A DNA stretch of 64,000 nucleotides from VRUE01 sp963819755 (GCA_963819755.1 CAWFXB010000002.1:248001-312000), one strand, 5' to 3'; shown: positions 21,781 to 30,201, counted from the stretch's first letter. Numbers and translations: made by a program. Notes: a model not told the origin generated them from the letters alone.

Positions 21781-24617
21781 GCGAGCGAGCGGCGACGCCG
21801 GAACAGTCGCTGGCGATCGAGGCCCGTGGCCATGACGTCCTGGTCGAGGCCGGGGCGGGAACCGGCAAGACCGGGGTCATGGTCGATCGCTACTGCCGCC
21901 TCACCTGCGACCTCGGCGTCGCCCCCGATGCGGTCCTCGCCTTCACCTTCACCGACAAGGCGGCGGCCGAGCTGCGACAGCGCATCCGCGCCGAGCTCGA
22001 GCTGCGCGCCAGCGGCGGTTCGCAGCGCGCCCGTGAGCTGCTGGCAACGATCGGCGGCGCCTGGGTGACGACCATCCACGGCTTCTGCAACCGGCTGCTC
22101 GCGGGCCACCCGGTGGCGGCCGGAGTCGATCCCCGCTTTCGCGTCCTCGACGCGCCCGAGACCGAGCGTGCCGCGCGCGAGGCATTCGACGACGCCCTGG
22201 TCGAATTCCTCGCCGATGGGGACGAGGCGCGCGAGCGGACCGTTGCCGCCTTCGAGATCGGCGGCCTGCGGGCGATCGTCAGCGGCATCCACGCCGAGCT
22301 GCGCAGTCGCGGAATCGCCGCCCCTCGCCTGCCGGACCCACCCACGCCGGACCCCGAGGCCGCCGTCCGCCGGGCCGCCACGGTCGCGGCGGAGACGCTC
22401 GAGGAGCTGAAATCGGCCAACTCCACCCGTGAGCTGGTCGAGCGGGCGCTGGCAGTGCTCGACGGCGGCGTCGCGGACCTCGACGAGCTGACCGCGCTGA
22501 GGACCGACAGCAAGGCCAAATCGATGAGCGCTTACCGGGAGGCGATCGACGCGGCAGTCGCCCGCACCGCGGAGGCCGGCGAGGGAGGCGAGGCCTACCG
22601 GCACGTCGCCGAGCTGCTCAGCCTCTTCTCGCGGCGCTTCGAGGCGGCCAAGGAGCGCCGCGAAGGGCTCGACTTCGAGGACCTGCAGCTGCGCGCCGTG
22701 CGCCTGCTCGAACGCGAGGAGATCGGCAAGGCCTACCGGGCGCGCTTCAGCCACCTGCTGGTCGACGAGTTCCAGGACACGAACCGGCTTCAGCTGCGCC
22801 TGATCGAGGCGCTGCGCGGACCGCGGGCGGAGCTGATGGTCGTCGGCGACGAGCTGCAATCGATCTACGGCTTCCGCCACGCCGATCTCGACGTCTTCCG
22901 CGAGCGACGGCGCGCGGTCGAGCAGAGCGACGACGCGATGGCGATCGAGCTGAGCGGCAACTTCCGCTCCCGCCCAGAGGTGATCGGCGCCGTCAACGCG
23001 ATTGGCGAGAAGCTGCTCGGCGACGCCTTCCATCCCCTGCGCGCCGGCGTGCTGCCGCAACTGCCCGAGCCACCTGGCACTGGGCCGGCGGTGGAGCTGT
23101 TGCTGACCGCGCGCGACGGCTGGGACGCCGAGGGAATCGACCTGGCGCCGGCGACCGACGCCGACACGCCGCCGAACCACCTGGCCGAGGCCCGCTTCCT
23201 CGCCGCGCGGCTTAGCGAGCTGGCCGAGAGCGGCGTCGAGCGCGGCGAGATGGTCGTCCTGCTGCGCGCCTTCACCCACCTCGATGCCTACGAGGACTCA
23301 CTGGAGCGCGCCGGCCTGCGCCCTTACACGATCGGCGGCCGCGGCTACTGGTCCCAGCAGCAGGTCGCCGACGTCTGCGCCCTGCTGGCGACGATCGCCA
23401 ACCCGCTCGACGACCAGGCCCTGTTCGGCGCCCTCGCCTCTCCCACCTGCGGCGCCGCCCCGGACACGCTCTGGCTGCTGCGCGCGGCGGCGGGCCGGCG
23501 GCGGCACGTCTGGCGGGCGCTCGAGCGGGTGGCGGGAGTGGGCGAGGCTGAGCTGGAGGACCCCGAGCGACTTGCCGAGATCCCGGAGCCGGAGCTGGCC
23601 CTGCTGCTCGACTTCGCGCGGACGGTCGGCGGACTGCGTGCGCGTGCCGGGCGACTGTCGCTCGCGGGCCTGATCGACGCCGCGATCGCCGAGACCGGCT
23701 ATGACCTGGCGGTCCTGATGCGCCCTTCGGGTGAGGCGCGCTTCGCCAACGTGCGCAAGCTGATGCGGCTCGCCGAAGAGTTCGAGGCCCGCGAGGGGCG
23801 CGACCTGCGCGGCCTGCTCGACTTCCTCTTCGCCCGCGCCGAAGCCGACACGGAGGCGGAAGCGGCCAGCGCGATCGAGGGGCACGACGGGGTGCGGATC
23901 ATGACCGTGCACAGCGCCAAGGGGCTCGAGTTCGGGGTCGTCGCCGTCCCAAACCTCTCGCGGCGGCTACTGGCCGGATCGCGGCTGCCGGCCTTGACGC
24001 TCGGCCACGAGCAGCCGGAGCCACGGGTGGGGCTGCAGCTGCGCCGCCTCGGTGCCGCCTCGCTCAACCTCTTCGCGCACGAGGAGCTTTGCGCGGAGAC
24101 GCAGCAGCGCGAAGCGGCGGAGGAGCTGCGCCTCTTCCACGTCGCCGCGACCCGGGCGCGCGAGCGCTTGATCCTCAGCGGGGTCGCGATGCCCCGGCCG
24201 GGGCGGGCGACGCAACCCGGCACGCCGGTGATCGAGCGGATCCTCGACGGCTTCGAGGTCGACCGCGAGGCCGGCTCGGCGATCGAGATCCCCGCCCCTC
24301 AACCTCGCGAGGGACTCGATGCGAGCCTCGAAGCCGTCGCAGATCGCCGTACGGGTAAGCCTGCCTTCGCCCGAGCGGGCTGCCGAGCTGACAGCGACGC
24401 AGCGCGAGCCCGCGATGCCGGCACCGCTTGGCGAGAGCCAGGCGGTGCTGCTGGAGCGCCGCCCGCCAGCGGTCCCCAATCGCCCCCTCTCCTACACCGC
24501 GATCGCCGCCTACGAGGAATGCGCGTACCGCTTCTACATGGAGCGTGTGCTCGGCCTCGGCGACCGCGGTCGCTCCTTGTCGCCCATAGGGAAACAAGTA
24601 GCGACCGCAGACGCTGA
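21777..24617 (+). CDS. AddA-like UvrD/RecB-type helicase (helicase part of a frameshifted gene)
   Basis: Starts at GTG 21777 with GGAGG a few bases upstream, overlapping the AddB-like stop. Superfamily-1 helicase motifs: 'TPEQSLAIEARGHDVLVEAGAGTGKTGVM' (Q motif and Walker A), 'VLAFTFTDKAAAELRQRI' (Ia), 'HLLVDEFQDTNRLQ' (II), 'VVGDELQSIYGFRHADLDVF' (III), 'SGNFRSRPEVI' (IV), 'GVRIMTVHSAKGLEFGVV' (V) and 'FHVAATRARERLIL' (VI). Homology ends near 24320. The rest of this frame to 24617 is out-of-frame translation, because the nuclease domain continues in the +1 frame (24319-25245). The break near 24325-24345 is a mutation or a sequence error; without it the product would be about 1155 residues, normal for AddA. 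Confidence 0.85.
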   Translation: MSERAATPEQSLAIEARGHDVLVEAGAGTGKTGVMVDRYCRLTCDLGVAPDAVLAFTFTDKAAAELRQRIRAELELRASGGSQRARELLATIGGAWVTTIHGFCNRLLAGHPVAAGVDPRFRVLDAPETERAAREAFDDALVEFLADGDEARERTVAAFEIGGLRAIVSGIHAELRSRGIAAPRLPDPPTPDPEAAVRRAATVAAETLEELKSANSTRELVERALAVLDGGVADLDELTALRTDSKAKSMSAYREAIDAAVARTAEAGEGGEAYRHVAELLSLFSRRFEAAKERREGLDFEDLQLRAVRLLEREEIGKAYRARFSHLLVDEFQDTNRLQLRLIEALRGPRAELMVVGDELQSIYGFRHADLDVFRERRRAVEQSDDAMAIELSGNFRSRPEVIGAVNAIGEKLLGDAFHPLRAGVLPQLPEPPGTGPAVELLLTARDGWDAEGIDLAPATDADTPPNHLAEARFLAARLSELAESGVERGEMVVLLRAFTHLDAYEDSLERAGLRPYTIGGRGYWSQQQVADVCALLATIANPLDDQALFGALASPTCGAAPDTLWLLRAAAGRRRHVWRALERVAGVGEAELEDPERLAEIPEPELALLLDFARTVGGLRARAGRLSLAGLIDAAIAETGYDLAVLMRPSGEARFANVRKLMRLAEEFEAREGRDLRGLLDFLFARAEADTEAEAASAIEGHDGVRIMTVHSAKGLEFGVVAVPNLSRRLLAGSRLPALTLGHEQPEPRVGLQLRRLGAASLNLFAHEELCAETQQREAAEELRLFHVAATRARERLILSGVAMPRPGRATQPGTPVIERILDGFEVDREAGSAIEIPAPQPREGLDASLEAVADRRTGKPAFARAGCRADSDAARARDAGTAWREPGGAAGAPPASGPQSPPLLHRDRRLRGMRVPLLHGACARPRRPRSLLVAHRETSSDRRR

Positions 24618-25245
24618 AGGTGATCCGGGGCGGCAAGATGACGCGGCGACCCGAGGTGCGGCCGTGCACTCGCTGCTGGAGTGGAGCGCGGCCAACGAGT
24701 GGCGCGAGCCAGATGGAGACATCGGGGCAGAGCTGCTCACGCCCGTGCGCGCCTGGCTCAACTCCGAGCTGCTGCGTGAGCGAGTGCGGGCGCCTGGCGT
24801 GAGCTCCCGGGCCGAGATTCCCCTGCTCCTCCGTGTCGCCGACACGACGCTGCGTGGCTCGATCGACCTGCTGGTCGAGCGCGACGGCGCGCCGCCCCTC
24901 GTCATCGACTACAAGACCGACCGCCTGGGCGGCTCCACACCGGCCGAGCGCGCCGCCAAGTACGCGACCCAGCGGACGATCTATGCCCTTGCGGTCGCCG
25001 AGGCACGCGATGTCGAGGAGGTCGAAGTCGCCTACGTCTTCCTCGAGCGACCAGAGGAACCGGTGATCGAACTTGTCGACGGCGAGGCGATGAAGGGAGG
25101 GCGCGAGGCGCTGGCGGCGATCATCGCCCGGATCGGCGCCGGCGAGTTCCCAGTGGCTGCGGTCGAGCGGCGCGGTTGGGAGCTCTGCCGCGGCTGTCCG
25201 GCCCTCGGCCGCCTCTGCTCCGGCCCGCGGGCAGCTGAGGACTAA
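24319..25245 (+). CDS. PD-(D/E)XK nuclease domain of the AddA-like gene (downstream frame)
   Basis: This frame continues the AddA-like protein after the break near 24330. Domain content: 'RPLSYTAIAAYEECAYRFYMERVLGLG' (start of the RecB-type nuclease with a cysteine), 'RGAAVHSLLEWSA' (the catalytic-fold His helix), 'LRGSIDLLVERDGAPPLVIDYKTDRLG' (catalytic Asp...Asp-Tyr-Lys) and 'ATQRTIYALAVAEA' (Q..Y helix). It ends in 'CRGCPALGRLCSG', three cysteines that, with the earlier one, could hold an iron-sulfur cluster. An ATG at 24319 could in principle let it be made separately, but no ribosome site is convincing. Both subunits carrying a nuclease domain fits AddAB rather than RecBCD. Confidence 0.78.
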   Translation: MRASKPSQIAVRVSLPSPERAAELTATQREPAMPAPLGESQAVLLERRPPAVPNRPLSYTAIAAYEECAYRFYMERVLGLGDRGRSLSPIGKQVATADAEGDPGRQDDAATRGAAVHSLLEWSAANEWREPDGDIGAELLTPVRAWLNSELLRERVRAPGVSSRAEIPLLLRVADTTLRGSIDLLVERDGAPPLVIDYKTDRLGGSTPAERAAKYATQRTIYALAVAEARDVEEVEVAYVFLERPEEPVIELVDGEAMKGGREALAAIIARIGAGEFPVAAVERRGWELCRGCPALGRLCSGPRAAED

Positions 25246-25246
25246 G

Positions 25247-25465
25247 TCAGGACTGCTCTAGTTTGGCCGCCAGATCGTCCAGCTCGAGCTCCTTCAGACC
25301 CTCGCTGACCGCGTCCAACTCGGTCGAGCAGTAGGTGACGAGCTCGCGGCCCTCACGGCAGAGCTCGAGCGTTTCGCGCAGACCGGCCTGACCGGAGTCG
25401 AGACGATCGATGATCTGCTCCAGCCGCTCTACCGCGGCCTCATAAGACTCCGGTGCCTCGCTCAT
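25247..25465 (-). CDS. xseB: Exodeoxyribonuclease VII small subunit
   Basis: 72 residues from ATG 25465. It is the all-helical XseB protein: 'SYEAAVERLEQIIDRLDSGQAGLRETLELCREGRELVTYCSTELDAVSEGL' follows the family pattern '(F)E.A..RLE.I...L..G...LEE.L.LYE.G..L...C...L..A...'. It binds XseA and is needed for the single-strand exonuclease. The start overlaps the XseA stop by 4 bases, in the standard xseA-xseB order. It converges with the AddA-like gene (1 base between stops), so DNA-end processing genes are grouped here. Confidence 0.94.
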   Translation of the reverse strand: MSEAPESYEAAVERLEQIIDRLDSGQAGLRETLELCREGRELVTYCSTELDAVSEGLKELELDDLAAKLEQS

Positions 25466-26754
25466 CCCCCACCCCCGTCCTGATCGATCTCGGCGCCAAC
25501 GCCGCCGTCGGCGAAGCGCAGTCTGACGTGCTTGGCGGCGAGCGCGGCGGCGGCGCTCGTCACCGGCTCTCCGCCGCTGTCCTCGGCGAGGGCATAGCCG
25601 CGTTCCAGGGTGCGCTCGGGTTCGTGGGCGCGGAACGCCACCTGCGCCCGCCGCAGCGCCTCGCGCTTGCTGTCGGCGTCCGCCCCGGCGGCGCGGCGGG
25701 CGGCGCGGGAGAGGACGACGAGGGCGATGCGACGCTGAAAGGCGCGGCGCTCGGCCAGGCCGCGCTCGGAGGCGGCGCGGATCTCCCGCGTCTTCTGGTT
25801 GAGCGCGATCCGCTCACGCCGCAGCGCCCGGGCCGGGCCGCGGGCCAGCGCCACCAGGTGCCGGCTGCGGGTGCCCACGGCGCCCTCCCCCGCCCGCCGC
25901 AACGCGGTGGCGCTGCGGGTGAGCGCAGCGCGCGCGGCGAGGCAATCGAGCGGCACGACCGCCTCGGCCGCATGCGTCGGGGTCGAGCAGGCGACCGCGG
26001 CGACGTCGTCGATCAGGGTCGAGTCGCGCTCGTGACCGACGGCGCTGATCACCGGCACCCGCAGCATCGCCACCGTGCGGCAGAGGGTCTCGTCGCAGAA
26101 CGCCCAGAGGTCGGCGAGGCTGCCGCCGCCGCGAGCGACGACGATCGCCTCGACCGCCGGCGTCGCCGCGAGCTCCTGGATCGCCGCGCCGATCGCGGGG
26201 GCCGCGCGCCGGTCCTGGACCGGGGCGAAGGCCCAGATCACGGTTCCCGCCCAGCCGCGCCGCTGCAGGCCGGCGAGCAGGTCGCGCCTGGCCGCGCCGC
26301 TCTGCGCCGTGACCACCCCGATCGTCCTCGGTAGGCGCGGTCGGACCAGCTGCTTTTGCAGCTCGAACAGCCCCTCGGCGCGCAGCTGCTTGCGCAGCGC
26401 CTGCAGCTGCGCCAGCAGGTCGCCCTCGCCGGCGAGGCGCATGTGGGTTGCGCGGAAGGCAAAGCTCGGCGAGGCCTGACCGCCGCCGGGGTAGTAGTCG
26501 GGGCCACCGCCGATCACGACTTCGGCGCCGTCACGCAGGCCCCCCTCGGGCAGGCCGGCCTTCTCCAAGTCGTCGAGCCAGATCGCGCAGGGAACGGCGC
26601 CCTCGGCGTCGCGCAGCTCGAAGTAGGCCTGGACCTTGCTGCGCGAGAAGCCGGTCACCTCGCCGACCAGGCGCACGCGCGCGCGCCGGCGCAGCTCCTC
26701 CTGCAGCTTGCGGGCATAGCGCCCGACGGGAAACGGACCGGGAAGCTCTTCCAC
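25462..26754 (-). CDS. xseA: Exodeoxyribonuclease VII large subunit
   Basis: 430 residues from ATG 26754. It starts with an OB-fold ('RVRLVGEVTGFSRSKVQAYFELRDAEGAVPCAIW', about residues 27-60). The catalytic Exo VII large domain follows: 'IGVVTAQSGAARRDLLAGLQRRGWAGTVIWAFAPVQ', 'EAIVVARGGGSLADLWAFCDETLCRTVA', 'PVISAVGHERDSTLIDDVAAVACSTPTHAAEAVVP'. A long arginine-rich coiled coil follows before the C-terminal beta segment. With XseB it degrades single-stranded DNA to short acid-soluble oligomers from either end. The gene is complete and of typical length. Confidence 0.96.
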   Translation of the reverse strand: MEELPGPFPVGRYARKLQEELRRRARVRLVGEVTGFSRSKVQAYFELRDAEGAVPCAIWLDDLEKAGLPEGGLRDGAEVVIGGGPDYYPGGGQASPSFAFRATHMRLAGEGDLLAQLQALRKQLRAEGLFELQKQLVRPRLPRTIGVVTAQSGAARRDLLAGLQRRGWAGTVIWAFAPVQDRRAAPAIGAAIQELAATPAVEAIVVARGGGSLADLWAFCDETLCRTVAMLRVPVISAVGHERDSTLIDDVAAVACSTPTHAAEAVVPLDCLAARAALTRSATALRRAGEGAVGTRSRHLVALARGPARALRRERIALNQKTREIRAASERGLAERRAFQRRIALVVLSRAARRAAGADADSKREALRRAQVAFRAHEPERTLERGYALAEDSGGEPVTSAAAALAAKHVRLRFADGGVGAEIDQDGGGG

Positions 26755-26764
26755 CTGGGTGAGG

Positions 26765-27100
26765 CTACCCAGAGCGCCAGCGGCGAGCCCAGGACTTGAG
26801 CTCGGCGATCGCCGGGCGCAGCTCCGCGCCGGCCTCGGTCAGCGAGTAGGTGACGCGCACCGGCGAGCCCGGTTCGACCTCGCGCTGGACCAATCCCTCC
26901 CCCTCGAGCTCGCGCAGGCGCTGCGAGAGCAGGCGGTCCGAGAGCCCGGGCACCGCCTTGGCGAGCTCGCCAAAGCGCAACGGTCCCTCGGTCAGAGCAA
27001 AGACGATCGCCCCGGTCCAGCGCTTGCCGATCAGCTCGATCGCCGCGTGGAAGTGAGGGCAGACGCCAGGGGGCTGTTCTTGGGCAGATACGGCCTCCAC
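26765..27100 (-). CDS. HxlR-family transcriptional regulator
   Basis: 111 residues from a start at 27100. HxlR signature: a cysteine near the N-terminus in 'VCPHFHAAIELIGKRWTGAIVFALTEGPLRFGELAKAVPGLSDRLLSQRLRELEGEGLVQREV', followed by 'VTYSLTEAGAELRPAIAELKSWARRW'. Members are winged-helix repressors, some redox- or aldehyde-responsive through the conserved Cys. It lies upstream of xseA on the same strand with a 10-base gap and may lead that operon. Its promoter region was hit by a transposon: the element's left end begins 39 bases upstream of the start codon. Confidence 0.92.
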   Translation of the reverse strand: MEAVSAQEQPPGVCPHFHAAIELIGKRWTGAIVFALTEGPLRFGELAKAVPGLSDRLLSQRLRELEGEGLVQREVEPGSPVRVTYSLTEAGAELRPAIAELKSWARRWRSG

Positions 27101-27130
27101 CTCGCTCAGCTTACTGAACGTAAGTGACGG

Positions 27131-27158
27131 GCTCGGCGGGTAGTGGGTCAGTTTGAAT
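27131..27158. repeat. Left end of transposon: 8-bp target duplication and 20-bp terminal inverted repeat
   Basis: GCTCGGCG (27131-27138) is repeated at 31039-31046. Next comes GGTAGTGGGTCAGTTTGAAT (27139-27158), whose exact reverse complement is at 31019-31038. The outward direct repeat outside perfect inverted ends marks the transposon boundary; one G is ambiguous between the two. Confidence 0.9.
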
Positions 27159-27241
27159 CGGGTCGGGATTCATAGGACATTGCGGCTGAGCCGGGGCTAC
27201 CGGGGTGGCGATTGCCACCTATCTCCCAATAGGGTCAATTC

Positions 27242-27977
27242 ATGGCGCTGCCGGGAGTCGCAAAACGGGTCTTTCGCCCCCTGCCATACACGAGCAATAT
27301 CTGGGGAGCTGTACAGATGATCGGCGCAGTCGTAGCTATCCCTGTTACGGGAACCATCGCCGGTCATGCCATATCGCCTGTCTTTGGAATTGCGGTGGGC
27401 GCGGGAGCGCTCTCGGCTTTGATGCTGGTTGCCCTGGTCTCTTATCAGCGCGAGCTAGACCAATGGCAAGCCAGCCGACCTCGGATCGAAGTTGGCCCTC
27501 CCACGGTCGAGTACGCATCTATTCAGCCAGAGCAGACGACTGCGGCATTCGTGCTCTTGCCAATCACTCAACCGACGCGATCCAGAGCAAAAAATGGGCA
27601 CAATCGCCAAAGGCGTTCATGGAATTCTGCGTATTACGGATGCCAAGGGGTTCAAGGTCCCTCCATTTCAGGCTCGTTGGCAGGAGAAGCCCCAACAGCC
27701 CGAACGGGGGCAATACGCCGCCACCACCGGCACGGAGGTTGCGGCATTGGATTTAGACCCAAACGGCCTTGTCCATCCGATGGACTCCGTTATGCAGCGG
27801 CAGGGGAATAACTATCTTCAGGCATGGGGACAGCATGGTGACCATCCCATAGGGCTAGAGCCACCAGTCGAGATTGAGCTAACGCTTGAAGGAAGCAACA
27901 TCGATCCACAGGTCCATCAGTTTCAAGTTGACATCGAGCCTCTTCCGGCCCTCAATCCATCGGCTCGGAAGCTTTAG
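27242..27977 (+). pseudogene. Passenger gene, membrane protein with a break at an A6 run
   Basis: The first frame (ATG 27242) encodes two membrane segments ('WGAVQMIGAVVAIPVTGTIAG', 'FGIAVGAGALSALMLVALVSY') and the start of a soluble part ('RPRIEVGPPTVEYASIQPEQTTAAFVLLPITQP'). At 27589-27594 there is a run of six A. In the next frame the sequence goes on sensibly as 'MGTIAKGVHGILRITDAKGFKVPPFQARWQE' to 'HQFQVDIEPLPALNPSARKL', stopping at 27975-27977. With five A the protein would be continuous, about 244 residues: an anchored protein with a beta-rich extramembrane domain. Alternatives are a second gene starting at ATG 27594, slippage at the A run, or a sequence error. It is convergent with the transposase gene (4-base overlap). 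Confidence 0.6.
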
Positions 27978-28813
27978 TCGAGCAACGCCGCAATCTCTTC
28001 CAGGCTCCAGATGTGATCAGCCACCCCCGCCGCCATCGCAGGCGTCCGGGGATAGCGCTGCTTGAGCGCTGAGTGCGGGCGGGCGAAGTTGTAGAACATG
28101 TAGTGCAAGCTGATTGCGTGGGCCAGATTCTCGACCTTCTTGGAGAAGCCATTGGTCAGGCGCGTGAACCGGCGCATCCCCATTCGCATCGTGAGGTTCT
28201 GGCGCTCAACGTAGCTCGTTGAGATCCGGTCGGGATCGGGGTTGCCCTTCATGACGACCTTCTTGGTCGCCGTGCAAACGGGCGGGCTGTATTTCCCCTG
28301 TCCGTCTTTCAGATCGCGGCGATAGACCTTTTGAATCATCGCCCAATCGACGTTATGGCCGAATGCGCTGTGAACGATGGATTCATAGATCCGATTGCCA
28401 TCCGTATTTAGCTGAATCCGGTTCGCCATCCGGCCCGCAAGGTCGATCATGAAGACCTCAGCATCATCGCGGTTCTGCTCACCGATAAGCCACGTCGGGA
28501 CGATCTTCGTGTCGGCACAAAGGGCCGTGTAGGTCCAGACATCGCCATAGCCAAAGGTGCCCTTGTGCTTCTCGGGCACGTTTTTCTGCTTGGAATGGCA
28601 AAACGCCCAAATCTCATCGGCCTCGATCACCTTGCAGGGCAGGTCGCGCAAAGTCTGGTCCTGGTAATCGGCGCAGGCTTGCCCGAGATCGACCAACAAT
28701 TTGACGACCGTGTTCTTGGCCACGTTGGTCATTCGGGAAGTCGCGCGGATCGAATTGCCCTCGACCAGCGCCCCGATGATTTGGGCGCGCTTCTCAGTGC
28801 TTAGCCTGTTCAT
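27974..28813 (-). CDS. IS1-family-like DDE transposase
   Basis: About 279 residues from ATG 28813 ('MNRLSTEKRAQIIGALVEG'); starts at 28822 or 28858 are also in frame. It opens with a helix-turn-helix ('NSIRATSRMTNVAKNTVVKLLVDLG'), then the DDE catalytic domain: first Asp in 'IEADEIWAFCHSKQKNVP', second in 'QLNTDGNRIYESIVHSAFG', Glu in 'STSYVERQNLTMRMGMRRFTRLTNGFSKK', ending with 'HYMFYNFARPHSAL'. This is the single-frame version of the IS1 transposase, without the N-terminal zinc finger and the programmed frameshift of classical IS1. It is full length and appears functional. Its target duplication of 8 bp fits the 8-9 bp usual for this family. Confidence 0.9.
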   Translation of the reverse strand: MNRLSTEKRAQIIGALVEGNSIRATSRMTNVAKNTVVKLLVDLGQACADYQDQTLRDLPCKVIEADEIWAFCHSKQKNVPEKHKGTFGYGDVWTYTALCADTKIVPTWLIGEQNRDDAEVFMIDLAGRMANRIQLNTDGNRIYESIVHSAFGHNVDWAMIQKVYRRDLKDGQGKYSPPVCTATKKVVMKGNPDPDRISTSYVERQNLTMRMGMRRFTRLTNGFSKKVENLAHAISLHYMFYNFARPHSALKQRYPRTPAMAAGVADHIWSLEEIAALLD

Positions 28814-28914
28814 ATTGACCATTATGCGTAGACGGTCGGATGGAAAATAGGGCAGCACGGATCAAGGGATCGCCGCCTTCAGTGATAGGCTCGGAGTTGT
28901 ATTTAGTGCGGCCC

Positions 28915-28957
28915 GGGACCACGCCTTCAACCTGCAATGGAAAGGAGGCGTGGTCCC
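28915..28957. repeat. 12-bp hairpin between transposase and HTH gene
   Basis: GGGACCACGCCT (28915-28926) pairs perfectly with 28946-28957 across a 19-base loop. It lies between the HTH gene stop (29019) and the transposase start. No T-run follows on the minus strand; on the plus strand TTCGGGTTTT follows. It may limit read-through into the transposase or be a remnant repeat. Confidence 0.5.
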
Positions 28958-29018
28958 TTCGGGTTTTAGGTCGCCGCTAGTTCCAGCCGCGCTTACAACG
29001 GCCGACCGATTCTTCTTC

Positions 29019-29225
29019 TCATAGGCGCTGTTTTTGCTTTGCCTCTGCCTTGCGCCTCTCAAGCCATGCCTCAATCGTGGTGCGCTCAAAGCGCACGGAA
29101 CGATCTGCGACGCGGAACCCACCAAGCTCAGCCGTAAGGCGGCGGGTATGCCGAACCGAGAGGCCGAGCAGGTCCGCAACTTCGGCGGCGGTTAAGAGAC
29201 GACGAGGCGCGTCAATTGTTTCCAT
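29019..29225 (-). CDS. AlpA/MerR-type helix-turn-helix protein
   Basis: 68 residues from ATG 29225. It is a single winged helix: 'LLTAAEVADLLGLSVRHTRRLTAELGGFRVADRSVRFERTTIEAWLERRKAEAKQ', the common 'TAAEVA.LLG.S..T.RR......R.....RF....IEAWL' pattern of excisionase-like and AlpA proteins. In this transposon it may regulate the transposase, transcribed downstream on the same strand, or DNA bending at the ends. It follows the 70-residue gene by 14 bases. Confidence 0.75.
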   Translation of the reverse strand: METIDAPRRLLTAAEVADLLGLSVRHTRRLTAELGGFRVADRSVRFERTTIEAWLERRKAEAKQKQRL

Positions 29226-29239
29226 GCCGAAATGGTCGG

Positions 29240-29452
29240 CTACTGCTTACCCCACCGAGCCTGTGCCGCCTTGCGCGCCGACTCGCTGCGTTCCTCCGCG
29301 CTCATGCGCTCAGCGCGCGCTCTGCCGCCCTTGGCCCCTCCTAGACGCCCTGCCCGCGCCTGTTGGCTCTCTGGCTCCCGTGGCGTCTCGTCGGTGGCAT
29401 CGCCCACGATGCTTGCCGCGAGCCGGTTGAGATCAGCGGGCCGCTTAGGCAT
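29240..29452 (-). CDS. Small basic protein with an AARKAAQARWG-type repeat
   Basis: 70 residues from ATG 29452. The C-terminal half, 'RAGRLGGAKGGRARAERMSAEERSESARKAAQARWGKQ', is a widespread short motif (GG.ARA..LS.E.R.EIA.KAA.ARWG) found in small proteins on bacterial and phage mobile DNA. It probably binds nucleic acid, but no defined function is established to my knowledge. Spacing to its neighbours (14 and 25 bases) suggests one operon from 30127 down to 29019. Confidence 0.65.
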   Translation of the reverse strand: MPKRPADLNRLAASIVGDATDETPREPESQQARAGRLGGAKGGRARAERMSAEERSESARKAAQARWGKQ

Positions 29453-29477
29453 TGCTACAGCCTAGCGGCGTCGCGGG

Positions 29478-29714
29478 CTAGATCGTCTGAAAGTCGAAGG
29501 CGCAATTCGAGCATTCCATGATGCCATTGCGGACCCGTTCCCCGCAGCGGGGGCACGGCCGGGACGGTGGCTGACCGATTGCGCCAATGGCCCAGAGAAT
29601 GACGAAGACAAGCCAGAAAAGAAGGCCGAAGACGGCGTAACCGCCAACGACGCCCATCAGCGCTAACAGGCCGATGGTGATCATGGCTCCGACGAAAAGA
29701 CGGATATGCGACAT
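29478..29714 (-). CDS. Two-pass membrane protein with C-terminal zinc ribbon
   Basis: 78 residues from ATG 29714, which overlaps the stop of the upstream gene (ATGA). Two hydrophobic segments ('LFVGAMITIGLLALMGVVGGY' and 'FGLLFWLVFVILWAIGAIG') precede a cytoplasmic-type zinc ribbon with two CxxC knuckles: 'CPRCGERVRNGIMECSNC'. This layout, membrane hairpin plus zinc ribbon, is found in many uncharacterised small proteins. It is translationally coupled to the next gene upstream, a single-pass membrane protein. Confidence 0.68.
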   Translation of the reverse strand: MSHIRLFVGAMITIGLLALMGVVGGYAVFGLLFWLVFVILWAIGAIGQPPSRPCPRCGERVRNGIMECSNCAFDFQTI

Positions 29715-30127
29715 CAACGTCCCCCTTCGAGCAGTTCGGCGGTTCTTTCTGCCTGGCGCTGCTTGATGATGTCTTCGACTTCGCCAGCTTCATCGGAGAC
29801 TTGTTCGGCATGTTCGGATTCTTCTGCTGCCTTCTGGCTGCCATAGATCGCCTTGTTGTTTTCAACTTCGCAAGCATGGCCCTGATAGTTCTTCTCGCAG
29901 GCGGTAGTCGTGCCACAGGCTTGAATTCCGCCCCAAGCGAGAAGGCCGAAAATCACCACGCCGACCAATGCTCTGAAGGCGCTAACCCATTCCTTCCCGC
30001 TCATCGTCGGGCGAGGGGCCTTCGGCTGGGCTTTAGATGCGGCGAGAGATTCGAGATCCCGCATAACCTGCGGGTCATCCTCTGGCAAGCCAAGCCTGCG
30101 GGCGGTTGCTCGAAGCTCATCGTTCAT
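29714..30127 (-). CDS. Single-pass membrane protein, unknown function
   Basis: 137 residues from ATG 30127. A soluble N-terminal region ('DELRATARRLGLPEDDPQVMRDLESLAAS') precedes a membrane segment at about residues 52-71 ('LVGVVIFGLLAWGGIQACG'). An outside domain follows, with cysteines in 'CGTTTACEKNYQGHACEVEN', possibly disulfide-linked, and a charged C-terminal helix. It forms an ATGA-coupled pair with the zinc-ribbon membrane protein. The GC and codon use match the rest of the transposon, not the host. Confidence 0.62.
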   Translation of the reverse strand: MNDELRATARRLGLPEDDPQVMRDLESLAASKAQPKAPRPTMSGKEWVSAFRALVGVVIFGLLAWGGIQACGTTTACEKNYQGHACEVENNKAIYGSQKAAEESEHAEQVSDEAGEVEDIIKQRQAERTAELLEGGR

Positions 30128-30201
30128 CAGCGGCGGCACTCTACACAAGCACAACGCTATTGGTCCTAGACGCTATTGGTTGGGGCGTAGACGATTGAGC
30201 C

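Noticed and set aside
21594..23279. A 561-residue open frame antisense to the helicase gene
   Set aside because: It lies opposite conserved helicase motifs and has no recognisable domain; long antisense frames are expected at this GC content.
28862..29179. A 105-residue minus-strand frame overlapping the HTH gene and the hairpin
   Set aside because: It spans the inverted repeat and has no pattern; the HTH gene in another frame explains the region.
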